From an uncultured Lachnospiraceae bacterium (GTDB taxonomy: Bacteria; Bacillota; Clostridia; Lachnospirales; Lachnospiraceae), in assembly GCA_949840465.1 (NCBI GenBank), contig CATKXE010000009.1:1-64000 (forward strand): a stretch of 64,000 bases of DNA, in the 5' to 3' direction. The notes below the pieces were generated by a model. It worked only from the letters and a program-made list of their open reading frames with translations, was not told the origin of the DNA and ran no database searches. Within the stretch, counting starts at the first letter, position 1, and each line of letters starts with the position of its first letter. This document shows positions 20,001-27,478 of this stretch, one piece after another. Both the position numbers and the translations under genes were made by a program.

Positions 20001-20377
20001 TTCGACCGCTTTTTCTGGAAAGAGACCATAAGCAATTTCCCGTGGGCGTCGGTTGCATCTCCTAAATTGTGTGTGTTCAGGTATTCCTCCAGAAGTTTCA
20101 ATACCTCCGCCTTATAGGGACATTTGGTTTCTTTGTGATTCCAGTTGTAAAAATCACGGGCGCACCCCGGGCATCTGCATTCTGTATACGTAACCTCTGT
20201 GCGGGAAAATATGATCCGAACCGGGAATTCTCTCCCTGAAGTTTTTCCAACCGCATCGATCTGCCCCCTGATTCCCTGATTGATTCCGTCATAGCCGGAA
20301 AACACCTTCTGAATCTGTATGTTCCCCTGATTATAGAGGGTCTCTCCCCGCTTAAAGACAGACGGCGGGATGCTCAT
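17093..20377 (-). CDS. SNF2-family DEAD/DEAH helicase with SWIM zinc finger
   Basis: A 1094-residue Swi2/Snf2-type ATP-dependent DNA translocase. The N-terminal part carries a SWIM-type finger (CRCPGC with a later His and TKCPYK). A SNF2-associated middle region follows, then the motor: Walker A DDMGLGKT, DEAQ box IIDEAQ, LTGTPIEN, and motif VI QATDRAHRIGQ. The C-terminus is complete. ATG 20377 is the first in-frame ATG, but it has no ribosome site, and the frame stays open for 66 more codons upstream to an in-frame TAA (20576-20578). Beyond that stop the same frame still reads as protein. The original N-terminus has therefore probably been lost, and expression of this shortened form is uncertain. 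Confidence 0.88.
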   Translation of the reverse strand: MSIPPSVFKRGETLYNQGNIQIQKVFSGYDGINQGIRGQIDAVGKTSGREFPVRIIFSRTEVTYTECRCPGCARDFYNWNHKETKCPYKAEVLKLLEEYLNTHNLGDATDAHGKLLMVSFQKKRSNLLLSEDEAKEESLNFIPRLIKKDGKLSVSFKIGEKKLFIVKKLDDFCKNVRESATETYGANTEINHNIDHFTEKGKGWIRFVNMIVREEEEFLQRLMASRNDYYSYRKSSVGGSLNLFGWRLDEFFRQLGDETVEFEDKDGWEKKKKELLSRAERNPKVTMRISAEQIEKDRGFHGIHVEGSLPNLFLGVDTAYYISGGCLCRVDKHFLEKIEPLADLSENDQFSFHVGRNNMSEFYHRILPGLQDVVDVTETEPEQFRSYLLPEVRFIFYLDAEEHNVTCGIVARYGKKEFSVLDVIRNQNKGIEPLRDAAGEEEILFHVMQWFPRINWEKEELHCGGDEELIYRIMESGTEKLMEIGEVRCTKRFLGYHAVRPVKVSVGVSVSAGLLELDISTDDIPRSELLDILASYREKKRYYRLKDGSFVNLDDSSLNMLSEMMEAMRLKPREFVKGKMHLPMYRTLYLDKMLEENESVYSNRDSHFRNVVKGFKTVKDADFEEPKSLSKIMRNYQKNGFKWLKTLEAWQFGGILADDMGLGKTLQVISVLLAAKQEGREGTSLVVSPASLVFNWGEEFQRFAPELKISLITGTQEERRKIIDAFQDADVLVTSYDLLKRDIHFYEDKRFQYEIIDEAQYIKNHTTAAAKAVKVINSQNRFALTGTPIENRLSELWSIFDYLMPGFLYGYDVFKREIESPIVKNNDDAAMKRLQKMVGPFILRRLKGDVLKDLPAKLEESRYVRFGSTQQKLYDGQVLHMKERLAKQDDAEFHKNRMLILAELTRLRQICCDPSLCFENYKGEAAKLEACLQLIQSAIDGGHRMLVFSQFTSMLAILQEKLEESGIPCYTITGSTSKEKRLQMVKEFNEGDVPVFLISLKAGGVGLNLTGADVVIHYDPWWNLAVQNQATDRAHRIGQTRKVTVYKLIAKGTIEEKIQKLQETKKDLAEQVIGGEGAQLGSLSREEIMELLGV

Positions 20378-20755
20378 GGAATTTTTAATCCGGGTTCCAT
20401 TAAAGTACTTGTAATTTTCCAGTTCTTCAATGCTTTTACCGTCTTCTTCCGTATCCGCCGCGTCTGAATCTTCTGACCACGAATCCCCCAGCAGAGTATA
20501 TTCTGCCTTCCGCCTTTCTGCCCTCAGACGGCTGGCCTCTTCCGCTTCCTGCTGTTCTTTTTGTACCCTGCGCCGTTATTCCTCCCTCCTGCGCAGGGCC
20601 TCTTCTTCCCGACGCTTTTCTTCCTCCCGGCGCCTGCGTTCTTCTTCCTTTTTCTTTTCTTCTTTTTTTCTACGCATAGCCTCTTCCTTACGCCTTTTCT
20701 CAGCCAGCCTGTGTGCCTCTTCTGCTCCCTTTGCCTGTTTCTCACTTCGAGCCTT
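20378..20755 (-). pseudogene. Broken 5' end of the SNF2 gene (Glu/Lys/Arg coiled coil)
   Basis: Upstream of the helicase ATG the same frame continues. Codons up to the TAA at 20576-20578 encode an acidic linker ending in EELENYKYFNGT. Beyond the TAA, 59 more codons up to a second TAA (20756-20758) encode a highly charged helix with repeats such as RRKKEEKKKEEERRRREEE. The composition matches a continuous coiled-coil leader, so the TAA looks like a nonsense mutation (or sequencing error) inside the original gene. No start codon with ribosome site is visible for it. Confidence 0.6.
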
Positions 20756-20819
20756 TTAGAAAACACTGTAAAACTGCTTTCCACTTACATGGGGAACCAC
20801 TTCTCCATATCCCCCTGAA

Positions 20820-21437
20820 TCATCTGATAAAATTCGTCCTCTGCATAGATTCTTTCTCCGGAAGGCCGTATTTTTCTTTTCCAAGGGCGATGCTCTTCAT
20901 CAAAAACGACATATTATGAGCCAGAGTCCGCATAATCTGCAGGCCTTCCGCATCCTGAGACGCCTCGTTTGCGTTGTTTCCATGGATACTGTTCCAATAC
21001 TGCCCCGAAGCCACCGGCATTCCGCAGATGGTAAAGTACTTGTTCAATTCATCAAATGTAGCGGACAGCCCTCCCCGCCTGGCTGAAACCACGCTTGCCC
21101 CGACCTTCATCGTCTTGTCAAAACGGGTGCTGTAAAACAGCCTGTCCAGAAAGGCAACCAGGGTGGCATTGGCGGAAGCATAATACACGGGGCTTCCCAC
21201 CACAAGCCCGCCGCATGCCTCAAACTTCGGCGCCGCCTCATTTACAATATCGTCAAATACACATTTTCCCTGCTTCGCACAACTGCCGCATGCAGCGCAT
21301 CCCCTGACAGCCTGGTTGCCCACGTGGAGGATCTCCGTCTCAATCCCTTCCTGCCCAAAAACCTGCTCCATCTCGTGCAGAGCCGTATATGTACTTCCCT
21401 TTGCATGGGGGCTCCCGTTTATCAGTAATACGTTCAT
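20820..21437 (-). CDS. Flavodoxin-family NAD(P)H-dependent oxidoreductase
   Basis: A 205-residue FMN-binding reductase of the iron-sulfur flavoprotein/NADPH-FMN reductase group. The phosphate-binding loop is INGSPHAKGST. The compact cysteine motif CAACGSCAKQGKC (around residues 47-59) is the one seen in this subgroup, and GSPVYYAS lies over the flavin. It acts in the cytoplasm as a general electron carrier or quinone/nitro reductase. A strong GGAGG precedes the ATG. The two hairpins upstream separate it from the GntR gene. Confidence 0.9.
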   Translation of the reverse strand: MNVLLINGSPHAKGSTYTALHEMEQVFGQEGIETEILHVGNQAVRGCAACGSCAKQGKCVFDDIVNEAAPKFEACGGLVVGSPVYYASANATLVAFLDRLFYSTRFDKTMKVGASVVSARRGGLSATFDELNKYFTICGMPVASGQYWNSIHGNNANEASQDAEGLQIMRTLAHNMSFLMKSIALGKEKYGLPEKESMQRTNFIR

Positions 21438-21480
21438 TTTCTTTTACCTCCGTCACATCCATAGTTTCCTGTTTCCACGC

Positions 21481-21522
21481 AAAAAAATAGCAGCCCCTTC
21501 CCTTCTTTATTGAGGGAGGGGC
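21481..21522 (-). terminator. Intrinsic terminator after the GntR gene
   Basis: On the minus strand a GC-rich stem (21493-21522, GCCCCTCCCT with AGGGAAGGGGC) is followed after five bases by seven T residues (21481-21487). Confidence 0.75.
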
Positions 21523-21561
21523 GGACAGATATAATATAACATTTTCCCCCGGATAAAGCAA

Positions 21562-21588
21562 GGGCGGATGCCTTTTACACATCCGCCC
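21562..21588 (-). terminator. Second hairpin after the GntR gene
   Basis: A perfect 9-bp stem, GGGCGGATG with CATCCGCCC and a 9-base loop, 40 bases before the stronger terminator. The following sequence is only moderately T-rich, so it may be an accessory or pausing hairpin. Confidence 0.45.
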
Positions 21589-21598
21589 CATTTTAAAC

Positions 21599-21703
21599 CG
21601 TTGCTTTACTGGCCGGATACCCTGCGGCGAGGCGCAATTCACCGTAAACAGTAACTCTCACCGCTGCAGGATACCGCCCCGCGGGCAATCACTTTAAATC
21701 GGG
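21599..21703. repeat. GC-rich structured intergenic element
   Basis: Contains a direct repeat of GGATACC (in opposite flanks), an imperfect stem formed by CCTG...CGGTGAG and CTCGCCG...CAGG, and an inner GTAAACAGTAAC word. It looks like a dispersed palindromic repeat rather than coding DNA. No second full copy is present in this window. Confidence 0.35.
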
Positions 21704-21729
21704 CTATACATAGAAATCACCCGCATTGC

Positions 21730-22479
21730 CTACCCCGTTGCTATGGTAATTTCAAAAAAACTCCTGTCTCCTCTATATCTTGCCTTGGAATACTCTAACG
21801 CCACATCTTCATAAGTATATCCGATTGAAGTGAAAAACTGTACAGGTTTTCCCTGTTCCATATCAAGAAGCCGCATGTCCCCTTCTTCTGCTTCCACTGC
21901 TTCTATCCTTCTCTTTACTTTGTGTATTTTCGTCTCCTTCTTCTGGGCAAGGATCTCATACAACGCATCTTTTTGCAAGTCATGTTCCATAATAAAAGAA
22001 CATTTATCGTAGGGAAGATACGTCTGTATTGTCACAACCGGGTTTTCATCAGCGAAGCGCTTACGGAAGAGATAAATCACCTCGTCTCCTTCTGCTATGC
22101 CCAGCGCTTCCGCAACTTCCCTATCCGCTTTCCTCTGCTTAAGCTCTATAAGCTGGGTGGAAGGTTTCATTCCAAGACGTTCTATCTGGTCGTGGAACGA
22201 TTCCAGCTTTCTCAAAAAATCCTGCGGTATTTTGGGATGGGTCGCAAAAGTCCCCTTGCTCTTCACACGGTACAGCCATCCCTCCTGAACCAGTTCTGTA
22301 ATGGCCTGCCGAACCGTAGTGCGGCTGATCTGAAATTTTTCACTGATTTCATTTTCCGTCGGGATCATATCCCCGTCTTTATAGTTTTCTTTTTTAATCT
22401 CATTCAATATCAGTTCTTTCAGTTGAAAATACAACGGAATCGGAACAGATTTGTCCAGCTTTTCATTATCAAACAGCAT
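21730..22479 (-). CDS. GntR-family regulator (HutC/UTRA type)
   Basis: A 249-residue repressor. The N-terminal winged helix shows PLYFQLKELI, MIPTENEISEKF and SRTTVRQAI. The C-terminal UTRA ligand-binding domain includes GDEVIYLFRKRFAD and VALEYSKARYRGD. It is transcribed from a consensus promoter directly after the alcohol dehydrogenase gene's stop codon. Words containing TATAGT recur at its own promoter and at the two divergent promoters at 23.6-23.8 kb, so it probably controls itself, the dehydrogenase and the SMP-30/kinase unit in response to a pathway sugar or sugar phosphate. Confidence 0.92.
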   Translation of the reverse strand: MLFDNEKLDKSVPIPLYFQLKELILNEIKKENYKDGDMIPTENEISEKFQISRTTVRQAITELVQEGWLYRVKSKGTFATHPKIPQDFLRKLESFHDQIERLGMKPSTQLIELKQRKADREVAEALGIAEGDEVIYLFRKRFADENPVVTIQTYLPYDKCSFIMEHDLQKDALYEILAQKKETKIHKVKRRIEAVEAEEGDMRLLDMEQGKPVQFFTSIGYTYEDVALEYSKARYRGDRSFFEITIATG

Positions 22480-22522
22480 CCTATTCTCCCATCACTTTAG
22501 CCTGACTATATTTTGCATCTAT

Positions 22523-22551
22523 ATTATAGCTAATAAATTCTTTAAATGCAA
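22523..22551 (-). promoter_or_regulatory. Sigma-A promoter of the GntR gene with TATAGT boxes
   Basis: TTGCAT (22546-22551), 17 bases, TATAAT (22523-22528) on the minus strand. A palindrome AACTATAGTT (22550-22559) touches the -35 box and AATATAGT lies just after the start point, both resembling the sites at 23641-23666 and 23782-23803. Confidence 0.75.
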
Positions 22552-22569
22552 CTATAGTTCGTGATGTTA

Positions 22570-23601
22570 TTAGAATACTACAATCCCTTTTTTTGCTATC
22601 TGCTTTTGATCCAGCTTTTGAAACGCGTCTAAGACATCCTCAAACTGGAAATAATCTGAAATATAATCTTTTAAATCAATCCCTCCTGTGCGTATCCACG
22701 CCAAAATTTGATTTGTAACCTCGCCTTCCTCAATTTTAGACGGAAATTGCTGAAACTGAAGCTGCCAATTATATGGCGCCTTGCTCCAATCCAGATCCAT
22801 ACCCAGATTAGGCGAAATCCCATAGCAGCATATCTTCCCTCCGTCCCTGATCAGTTCCATCCCCTGATTGATCAGCGCGCTGATGCCCACTGCATCCAGC
22901 ATATAGTCAGCGCCCTCGGGGCAGATGCTGCGGACATGCTCCCTGACGTCTTCCCTGCTGTCAAAGATATAATCCGCCCCCGCTTTTTTAGCTTCGCTGA
23001 GTTTTTCAGGGACAATATCAAAGGCAATAATCGGGGAAACCCCCAGAAGGCTCATAAACCGGATAAAGGTCAGCCCTACAGGCCCGCATCCAAATACAGC
23101 CACACTCTGATTGGCCTGAATCCCAAATCTTTTAATGGAACTTAAAACCTCCCGCAGCGTAATAATCATACAACCGTCAACCGGGTCGATATCATCCGGC
23201 AGCTTCGTCTGCCCGTAGGCACATTCCGGCGCCCCTGCCGGGCCGTATGCTTCCAGGTCGTCCACTACCCCATATTCACTAAAAGCGCCCCATCCGGATT
23301 CCAGAGTTCCATATCTTTCTTTATCTGCATTCACGAAAGGCAGCAGGACTTTATCTCCCACATGGAACCCTTTTACATCTTCCCCGACTTCCACCACTTC
23401 TCCGACGCCTTCATGCCCTAACATCAAAGGATATTTGTCCGCTCCAAACCCTTTGAAGTTTTTATGGATTAATTTTGCATCTGTTCCATTGCAGATACCG
23501 CAGCAAATCATCTTTACCAAAGCCTGCTTTGAATGGATGCGGGGTTTTTCTACCTCATGTACCTCAAGTTTTCCGTTTTCCGTTACGATTAATGTTTTCA
23601 T
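22570..23601 (-). CDS. Zinc-dependent alcohol/sugar dehydrogenase (MDR family)
   Basis: A 343-residue medium-chain dehydrogenase that oxidises or reduces a hydroxyl or carbonyl group with NAD(P). The catalytic zinc ligands lie in CGICNGTD and GHEGVGEV. The nucleotide-binding fold has GCGPVG. The usual four-cysteine structural-zinc lobe is absent. The frame extends to 23631, but ATG 23601 has AAAGGAG seven bases before it. It is divergent from the SMP-30 gene with matching operators. Oxidation of a sugar to a lactone followed by SMP-30-type lactone opening is a reasonable joint role; the substrate is unknown. Confidence 0.9.
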   Translation of the reverse strand: MKTLIVTENGKLEVHEVEKPRIHSKQALVKMICCGICNGTDAKLIHKNFKGFGADKYPLMLGHEGVGEVVEVGEDVKGFHVGDKVLLPFVNADKERYGTLESGWGAFSEYGVVDDLEAYGPAGAPECAYGQTKLPDDIDPVDGCMIITLREVLSSIKRFGIQANQSVAVFGCGPVGLTFIRFMSLLGVSPIIAFDIVPEKLSEAKKAGADYIFDSREDVREHVRSICPEGADYMLDAVGISALINQGMELIRDGGKICCYGISPNLGMDLDWSKAPYNWQLQFQQFPSKIEEGEVTNQILAWIRTGGIDLKDYISDYFQFEDVLDAFQKLDQKQIAKKGIVVF

Positions 23602-23640
23602 CAATATACTCCTTTCTGTTTTTTGTAACAATATGCCTTT

Positions 23641-23666
23641 GTAATTATGTTGTAACTTTACTATAT
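23641..23666 (-). promoter_or_regulatory. Operator over the dehydrogenase transcription start
   Basis: On the minus strand it begins ATATAGTAAAGTTACAACAT. The first 20 bases match 18 of 20 with the site on the opposite strand at 23782-23803, so each divergent promoter has the same site facing its own gene. GntR is the likely binder. Confidence 0.6.
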
Positions 23667-23670
23667 TAGA

Positions 23671-23699
23671 ATTATAACTTCTAAAGTTTTCGTTGTCAA
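23671..23699 (-). promoter_or_regulatory. Consensus sigma-A promoter of the dehydrogenase gene
   Basis: Perfect TTGACA (23694-23699), 17-base spacer and perfect TATAAT (23671-23676) on the minus strand, with the operator starting four bases downstream. Confidence 0.88.
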
Positions 23700-23766
23700 T
23701 TCATTACTTCTTAATTTTATTGAAAAATATTTTAAATTTATGCTTTCTTTTTTATTAATGTTGTGT

Positions 23767-23803
23767 TATAATGTCATCACTATATAGTTATGTTACAACA
23801 TTA
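23767..23803 (+). promoter_or_regulatory. -10 box and operator of the SMP-30/kinase unit
   Basis: TATAAT (23767-23772) is followed by ATATAGTTATGTTACAACAT (23782-23801) at the predicted start point. The -35 region is poor (TTTCTT), so this promoter should be weaker than the divergent one. Confidence 0.65.
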
Positions 23804-23838
23804 ACAAAATACAATTATATTATTAGGAGGAAAAACAT

Positions 23839-24831
23839 ATGCAAACACCAAAATTATTCACCTTACTCCCGGAGAGTTTTGTATGCACTCCTGACGGAAT
23901 GGAGATTGACGCCGCCGGGAATCTGATTTTATCCTGCCCCAATTTTGCTGATATGAGCATGAAAAGCTGTATCTGTAAAATCACCCCTGAAGGCCATGTG
24001 ACAAAATGGTTCGACGTCCCCTTAAATGAAAGAACCAACGAGGCCCGTTCCATGGGAATTGCTTTTGGCCCGGACGGTGATTTATATATCGTAGATAACC
24101 AGGGCTGGACCGGTAAGCCGGAATTGATCCGGCAGGGCAGAATACTAAGGGTATCCTTTGACGGAGATACTGTTTCCCGGGTACGCACAGTAGCTTATGG
24201 CATGGAGCATCCCAATGGAATCCGTATTAAAGGAGACTATATGTACGTCACCCAAAGTACTATGGAAAAAGTCCATACAGAAAGCGGAAATGCCTTAAGC
24301 TGTGTCTACCGCTTTCATCTTGATGACGAAAATATTGAAATTACCAACACCTTAGAGGACAAAAACATATTCGTTACCTATGAAACGTATAATCCCAATG
24401 ACCAGTACGGGTTGGACGGGATCGTATTCGACCATGCCGGTAATCTGTACGTAGGTAATTTTGGGGACGGAGAAATTTTTAAAATCACTTTCAACGCGGA
24501 CGGCACCATTAAGGATAATATTTCTTTTGCAAAGGATCCGGAAAATCTGCGCTCAACAGACGGTATGACTGTGGACCAATACGGAAATATTTATGTCGCA
24601 GACTTTGTAGTAAATGCAATCGCAAAGATTGACCCCCAGGGAAACGTCGCAAGGATTGCCCAAAGCCCTGACACCGACGGCTTCAACGGGGAACTGGATC
24701 AGCCTGGCGAACCCTGCTTCTGGAACGGAAAAATCATCGTATCCTGTTTTGACTGTGTAACCGGCGGCGATAAAGTAAATACCGCCCACGAACTACCTGC
24801 AACCATGAGCATGCTGGACGTTGAACCGTAA
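23839..24831 (+). CDS. SMP-30/gluconolactonase-type beta-propeller protein
   Basis: A 330-residue six-bladed propeller of the SMP-30/LRE group, calcium-dependent lactonases that open sugar lactones. Repeated blade motifs are seen as PDGMEIDAAGNL, GIAFGPDGDLYIVDN, PNGIRI, LDGIVFDHAGNLYVGNF and DGMTVDQYGNIYVADF. No signal peptide is present, so it is cytoplasmic. The ribosome site AGGAGG stands before the ATG. It shares an operator with the divergent dehydrogenase and a transcript with the FGGY kinase 36 bases downstream, suggesting oxidation, lactone opening and phosphorylation of one substrate. Confidence 0.88.
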   Translation: MQTPKLFTLLPESFVCTPDGMEIDAAGNLILSCPNFADMSMKSCICKITPEGHVTKWFDVPLNERTNEARSMGIAFGPDGDLYIVDNQGWTGKPELIRQGRILRVSFDGDTVSRVRTVAYGMEHPNGIRIKGDYMYVTQSTMEKVHTESGNALSCVYRFHLDDENIEITNTLEDKNIFVTYETYNPNDQYGLDGIVFDHAGNLYVGNFGDGEIFKITFNADGTIKDNISFAKDPENLRSTDGMTVDQYGNIYVADFVVNAIAKIDPQGNVARIAQSPDTDGFNGELDQPGEPCFWNGKIIVSCFDCVTGGDKVNTAHELPATMSMLDVEP

Positions 24832-24867
24832 CCCGGATGCCTGCAAAATACAGAAAGGGGAATTCTA

Positions 24868-26382
24868 ATGGAAAAATACCTGCTTGCCCATGATCTCGGC
24901 ACCTCTGGAAATAAAGCGACTCTTTTTTCCGAAAAGGGGGTCTTAATCAGCAGTACCTTTTGCCCTTATGATACCCATTATTTTCATAATACATGGGTAG
25001 AACAAAATGCACAGGACTGGTGGGATGCAGTCTGCACCACTACCCGGAGCCTTTTGGAACAAGGGAATATTCCTCCCGGACAGATCGCGGCCATCAGCTT
25101 TTCAGGACAGATGCTGGGATGCCTGTGCGTAGATAAATCCGGTAATCCTCTACGTCCATCCATTATTTGGGCCGACCAGCGCGCCGTTGCGCAGGCAAGC
25201 GCTCTGGAGGAATCTATTTCACAATGGGATTTTTACCATCTGACCGGGCATCGCAATACCGCTTCCTACGGGATGCAGAAACTCATGTGGATCAAGGAAA
25301 ATGAGCCCGAAATTTACGAACAGACCTACAAGACCCTGAATGCAAAAGACTACATTGTTTTTAAGCTTACAGGCAATTTTTATACGGATTACTCCGACGG
25401 AAACAGTAACGGCTGCTATGATATCCTGCATTGGAAATGGTCCGAGGAATTAATCTCCTATGCAGGCCTGGATCCGGATAAATTTCCGGAACTAAAGCCT
25501 TCTACATTTACCGCCGGTTATGTAACCCCGGCCGCTGCAAAAGAGACCGGATTATGCGAGGGGACTCCTGTGATCATGGGCGGGGGCGACGGGGTCGCCG
25601 CAAATGTAGGCGCCGGTTCCATAAGCCCCGGAAAAACCTATTGCTGTCTGGGAACCTCCGCATGGATTACAACCACATCGGAACAGCCGGTTTTTGACGA
25701 TAAAATGCGTACCGTAACATGGGCGCATATCGTACCTGGGCTTTATGCCCCTAACGGCACGATGCAATATGCGGCCGGGGCGTACAACTGGATAAAAAAT
25801 ACAATCTGCCAGCAGGAAAGCCTTGAAGCAGCCCGGAGCGGAGGCTCTCCATACGATTATATGAATCAGGAAATCGAGCAGAGCAAACCCGGGTCTAACG
25901 GTATTTTATTCCTGCCATATTTACTCGGCGAACGCGCCCCGCGCTGGAATCCTCATGCAAAGGGAGCCTTTATCGGAATAAAACCCGAAAACACAAAAAA
26001 CGACCTGCTGCGAAGCGTACTGGAAGGCGTTACCCTGAACCTGTCATTGATTTTGGATATTTTAAAAACTCATATCCCCATTGATGAGCTTCTGGTGTTA
26101 GGGGGCGGAGCCAAAGGCGCCGTGTGGCGGCAGATTATGGCGGATATCTTTGGTACACGTATCTATGTCCCTGAACTTCTTGATGAGGCAGGTTCCATGG
26201 GCGCCGCCATTACAGCCGGGGTTGGCTGCGGGCTGTTCCGTGATTTTTCCGTGGCGGAAACTTTTATCCATATACGGGAAACGCATTTGCCTGATTCAGA
26301 AAACCAATCCACCTATCGGCATGTGAAAGAACTGTTTGATGATTATTATCATGCCCTGGAACCTGTTTATAAAAAAATGTAA
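24868..26382 (+). CDS. FGGY-family carbohydrate kinase
   Basis: A 504-residue FGGY kinase with DLGTSGNK at the N-terminus, ISFSGQMLG in place of the xylulokinase GQMHG, IIWADQR, a glycine-rich MGGGDGVAANVG segment and LGGGAKGAVW near the end. The changes in the substrate motif place it near the gluconate/xylulose-type branch but do not fix the sugar. It is the second gene of the GntR-controlled unit after the SMP-30 protein; a role in phosphorylating the acid or ketose made there is inferred. Confidence 0.9.
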   Translation: MEKYLLAHDLGTSGNKATLFSEKGVLISSTFCPYDTHYFHNTWVEQNAQDWWDAVCTTTRSLLEQGNIPPGQIAAISFSGQMLGCLCVDKSGNPLRPSIIWADQRAVAQASALEESISQWDFYHLTGHRNTASYGMQKLMWIKENEPEIYEQTYKTLNAKDYIVFKLTGNFYTDYSDGNSNGCYDILHWKWSEELISYAGLDPDKFPELKPSTFTAGYVTPAAAKETGLCEGTPVIMGGGDGVAANVGAGSISPGKTYCCLGTSAWITTTSEQPVFDDKMRTVTWAHIVPGLYAPNGTMQYAAGAYNWIKNTICQQESLEAARSGGSPYDYMNQEIEQSKPGSNGILFLPYLLGERAPRWNPHAKGAFIGIKPENTKNDLLRSVLEGVTLNLSLILDILKTHIPIDELLVLGGGAKGAVWRQIMADIFGTRIYVPELLDEAGSMGAAITAGVGCGLFRDFSVAETFIHIRETHLPDSENQSTYRHVKELFDDYYHALEPVYKKM

Positions 26383-26392
26383 TTTTTTGGGG

Positions 26393-26413
26393 GCCGCCCG
26401 GATATCCGGCGGC
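26393..26413 (+). terminator. Hairpin between convergent kinase and histidine kinase genes
   Basis: A 21-base GC-rich inverted repeat (GCCGCC/GGCGGC around GGATATCC) followed on the plus strand by TCTTTAT. The T-run is weak, so termination may be only partial. Confidence 0.5.
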
Positions 26414-26416
26414 TCT

Positions 26417-27436
26417 TTATCTGTAGTCCGTTTTTGCTTCCAGACATGGCAGTACGAACTCTACGCTTGTCCCTACTTTCTGCGCAGAATATACACGCAG
26501 GCCAAACTCCTGCCCAAAATTTAATTTAATTCTTTCATTTACGTTTGCAAGGCCTATGTTCATCTCGGCTTTTTTGGCATTTTCCAAACTCTTCCCATTG
26601 TTCAGCACATCATTGATCGCCATGAGCTTTTCTTTTGGAATACCTTCCCCATCGTCTCTTATCTGAATCAAAAGCCGTTTTTCCGTCCTGTATGCATGAA
26701 TCGCAATGGTGCCTTTCCCAACCTTTGTCTCCAGCCCATGATATACGGAATTTTCAATAATAGGCTGAAGCAGCAGTTTTGGTATCTGTAACCCAAGCGT
26801 ATCCTCATCGACATGATTTTCATATAAAAATTTATTGTTAAACCGATATTGCTGAATCATCAGATAATGATTGATATTTTTCAATTCTTTTTCCAGCGCA
26901 ACCATATTTCCCTCGCTGCTGACGCTGTATCGGAACAAATTTGAAAGAGCCTGCGTCATCACCTCGATATCGTTTAAGCCATATACAATAGCCTGTCCCC
27001 GGATCGATTCCAGTGTATTATATAAAAAATGCGGGTTTATCTTACTCTGCAGCGCATCCAGTTCAGCCTGTTTTTTCATCAGCCTGGCATTTGCTTCTTT
27101 TGATACCAGTTCCTCTAATGTCTGCATTAAGATATTCAGGTCATGATACAAAGGATACAGGCTGCTTTTCTTTTTCATATCCAGCCATTCCAGCTCCGGC
27201 TTCTCCTGTACCATTCCATGCACGGCTCTTTCAATCGTCGTAACAGGAAGATAGATCCGTTTATAAAAATGAAACATGAAAAATAAATAACAGAAAACTA
27301 AAATCAAACCTGCTTCCAGCCTGTTTCCTTCCCACAATACAGAAACCGCAAATGGGGCGGCCAGAAAAAAAAGAGTAAAAACACCCATCTCGATCATCAA
27401 ATGTATCTGCATTCTCCTTTTTTTTAATTCTTTCAT
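26417..27436 (-). CDS. YesM-type sensor histidine kinase
   Basis: A 339-residue membrane sensor. Two hydrophobic helices (about residues 15-33 and 42-57) are separated by only a few residues, so there is almost no external sensor domain. The His_kinase domain has the phospho-acceptor His136 in SKINPHFLYNTLE, and the ATPase part shows PIIENSVYHG and RDDGEGI. It follows the YesN-type regulator by 42 bases. With so small an outer region it may sense a membrane partner, possibly the neighbouring binding protein or transporter. Confidence 0.9.
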   Translation of the reverse strand: MKELKKRRMQIHLMIEMGVFTLFFLAAPFAVSVLWEGNRLEAGLILVFCYLFFMFHFYKRIYLPVTTIERAVHGMVQEKPELEWLDMKKKSSLYPLYHDLNILMQTLEELVSKEANARLMKKQAELDALQSKINPHFLYNTLESIRGQAIVYGLNDIEVMTQALSNLFRYSVSSEGNMVALEKELKNINHYLMIQQYRFNNKFLYENHVDEDTLGLQIPKLLLQPIIENSVYHGLETKVGKGTIAIHAYRTEKRLLIQIRDDGEGIPKEKLMAINDVLNNGKSLENAKKAEMNIGLANVNERIKLNFGQEFGLRVYSAQKVGTSVEFVLPCLEAKTDYR

Positions 27437-27478
27437 GGAACAATCACCCCCCAGCCTGTTTCTGCTGACGACTTCCTT

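Noticed and set aside
20524..20784. 86-residue Lys/Arg-rich frame at the helicase 5' end
   Set aside because: It is the shifted reading of the Glu/Lys/Arg coiled-coil codons that belong in the helicase frame.
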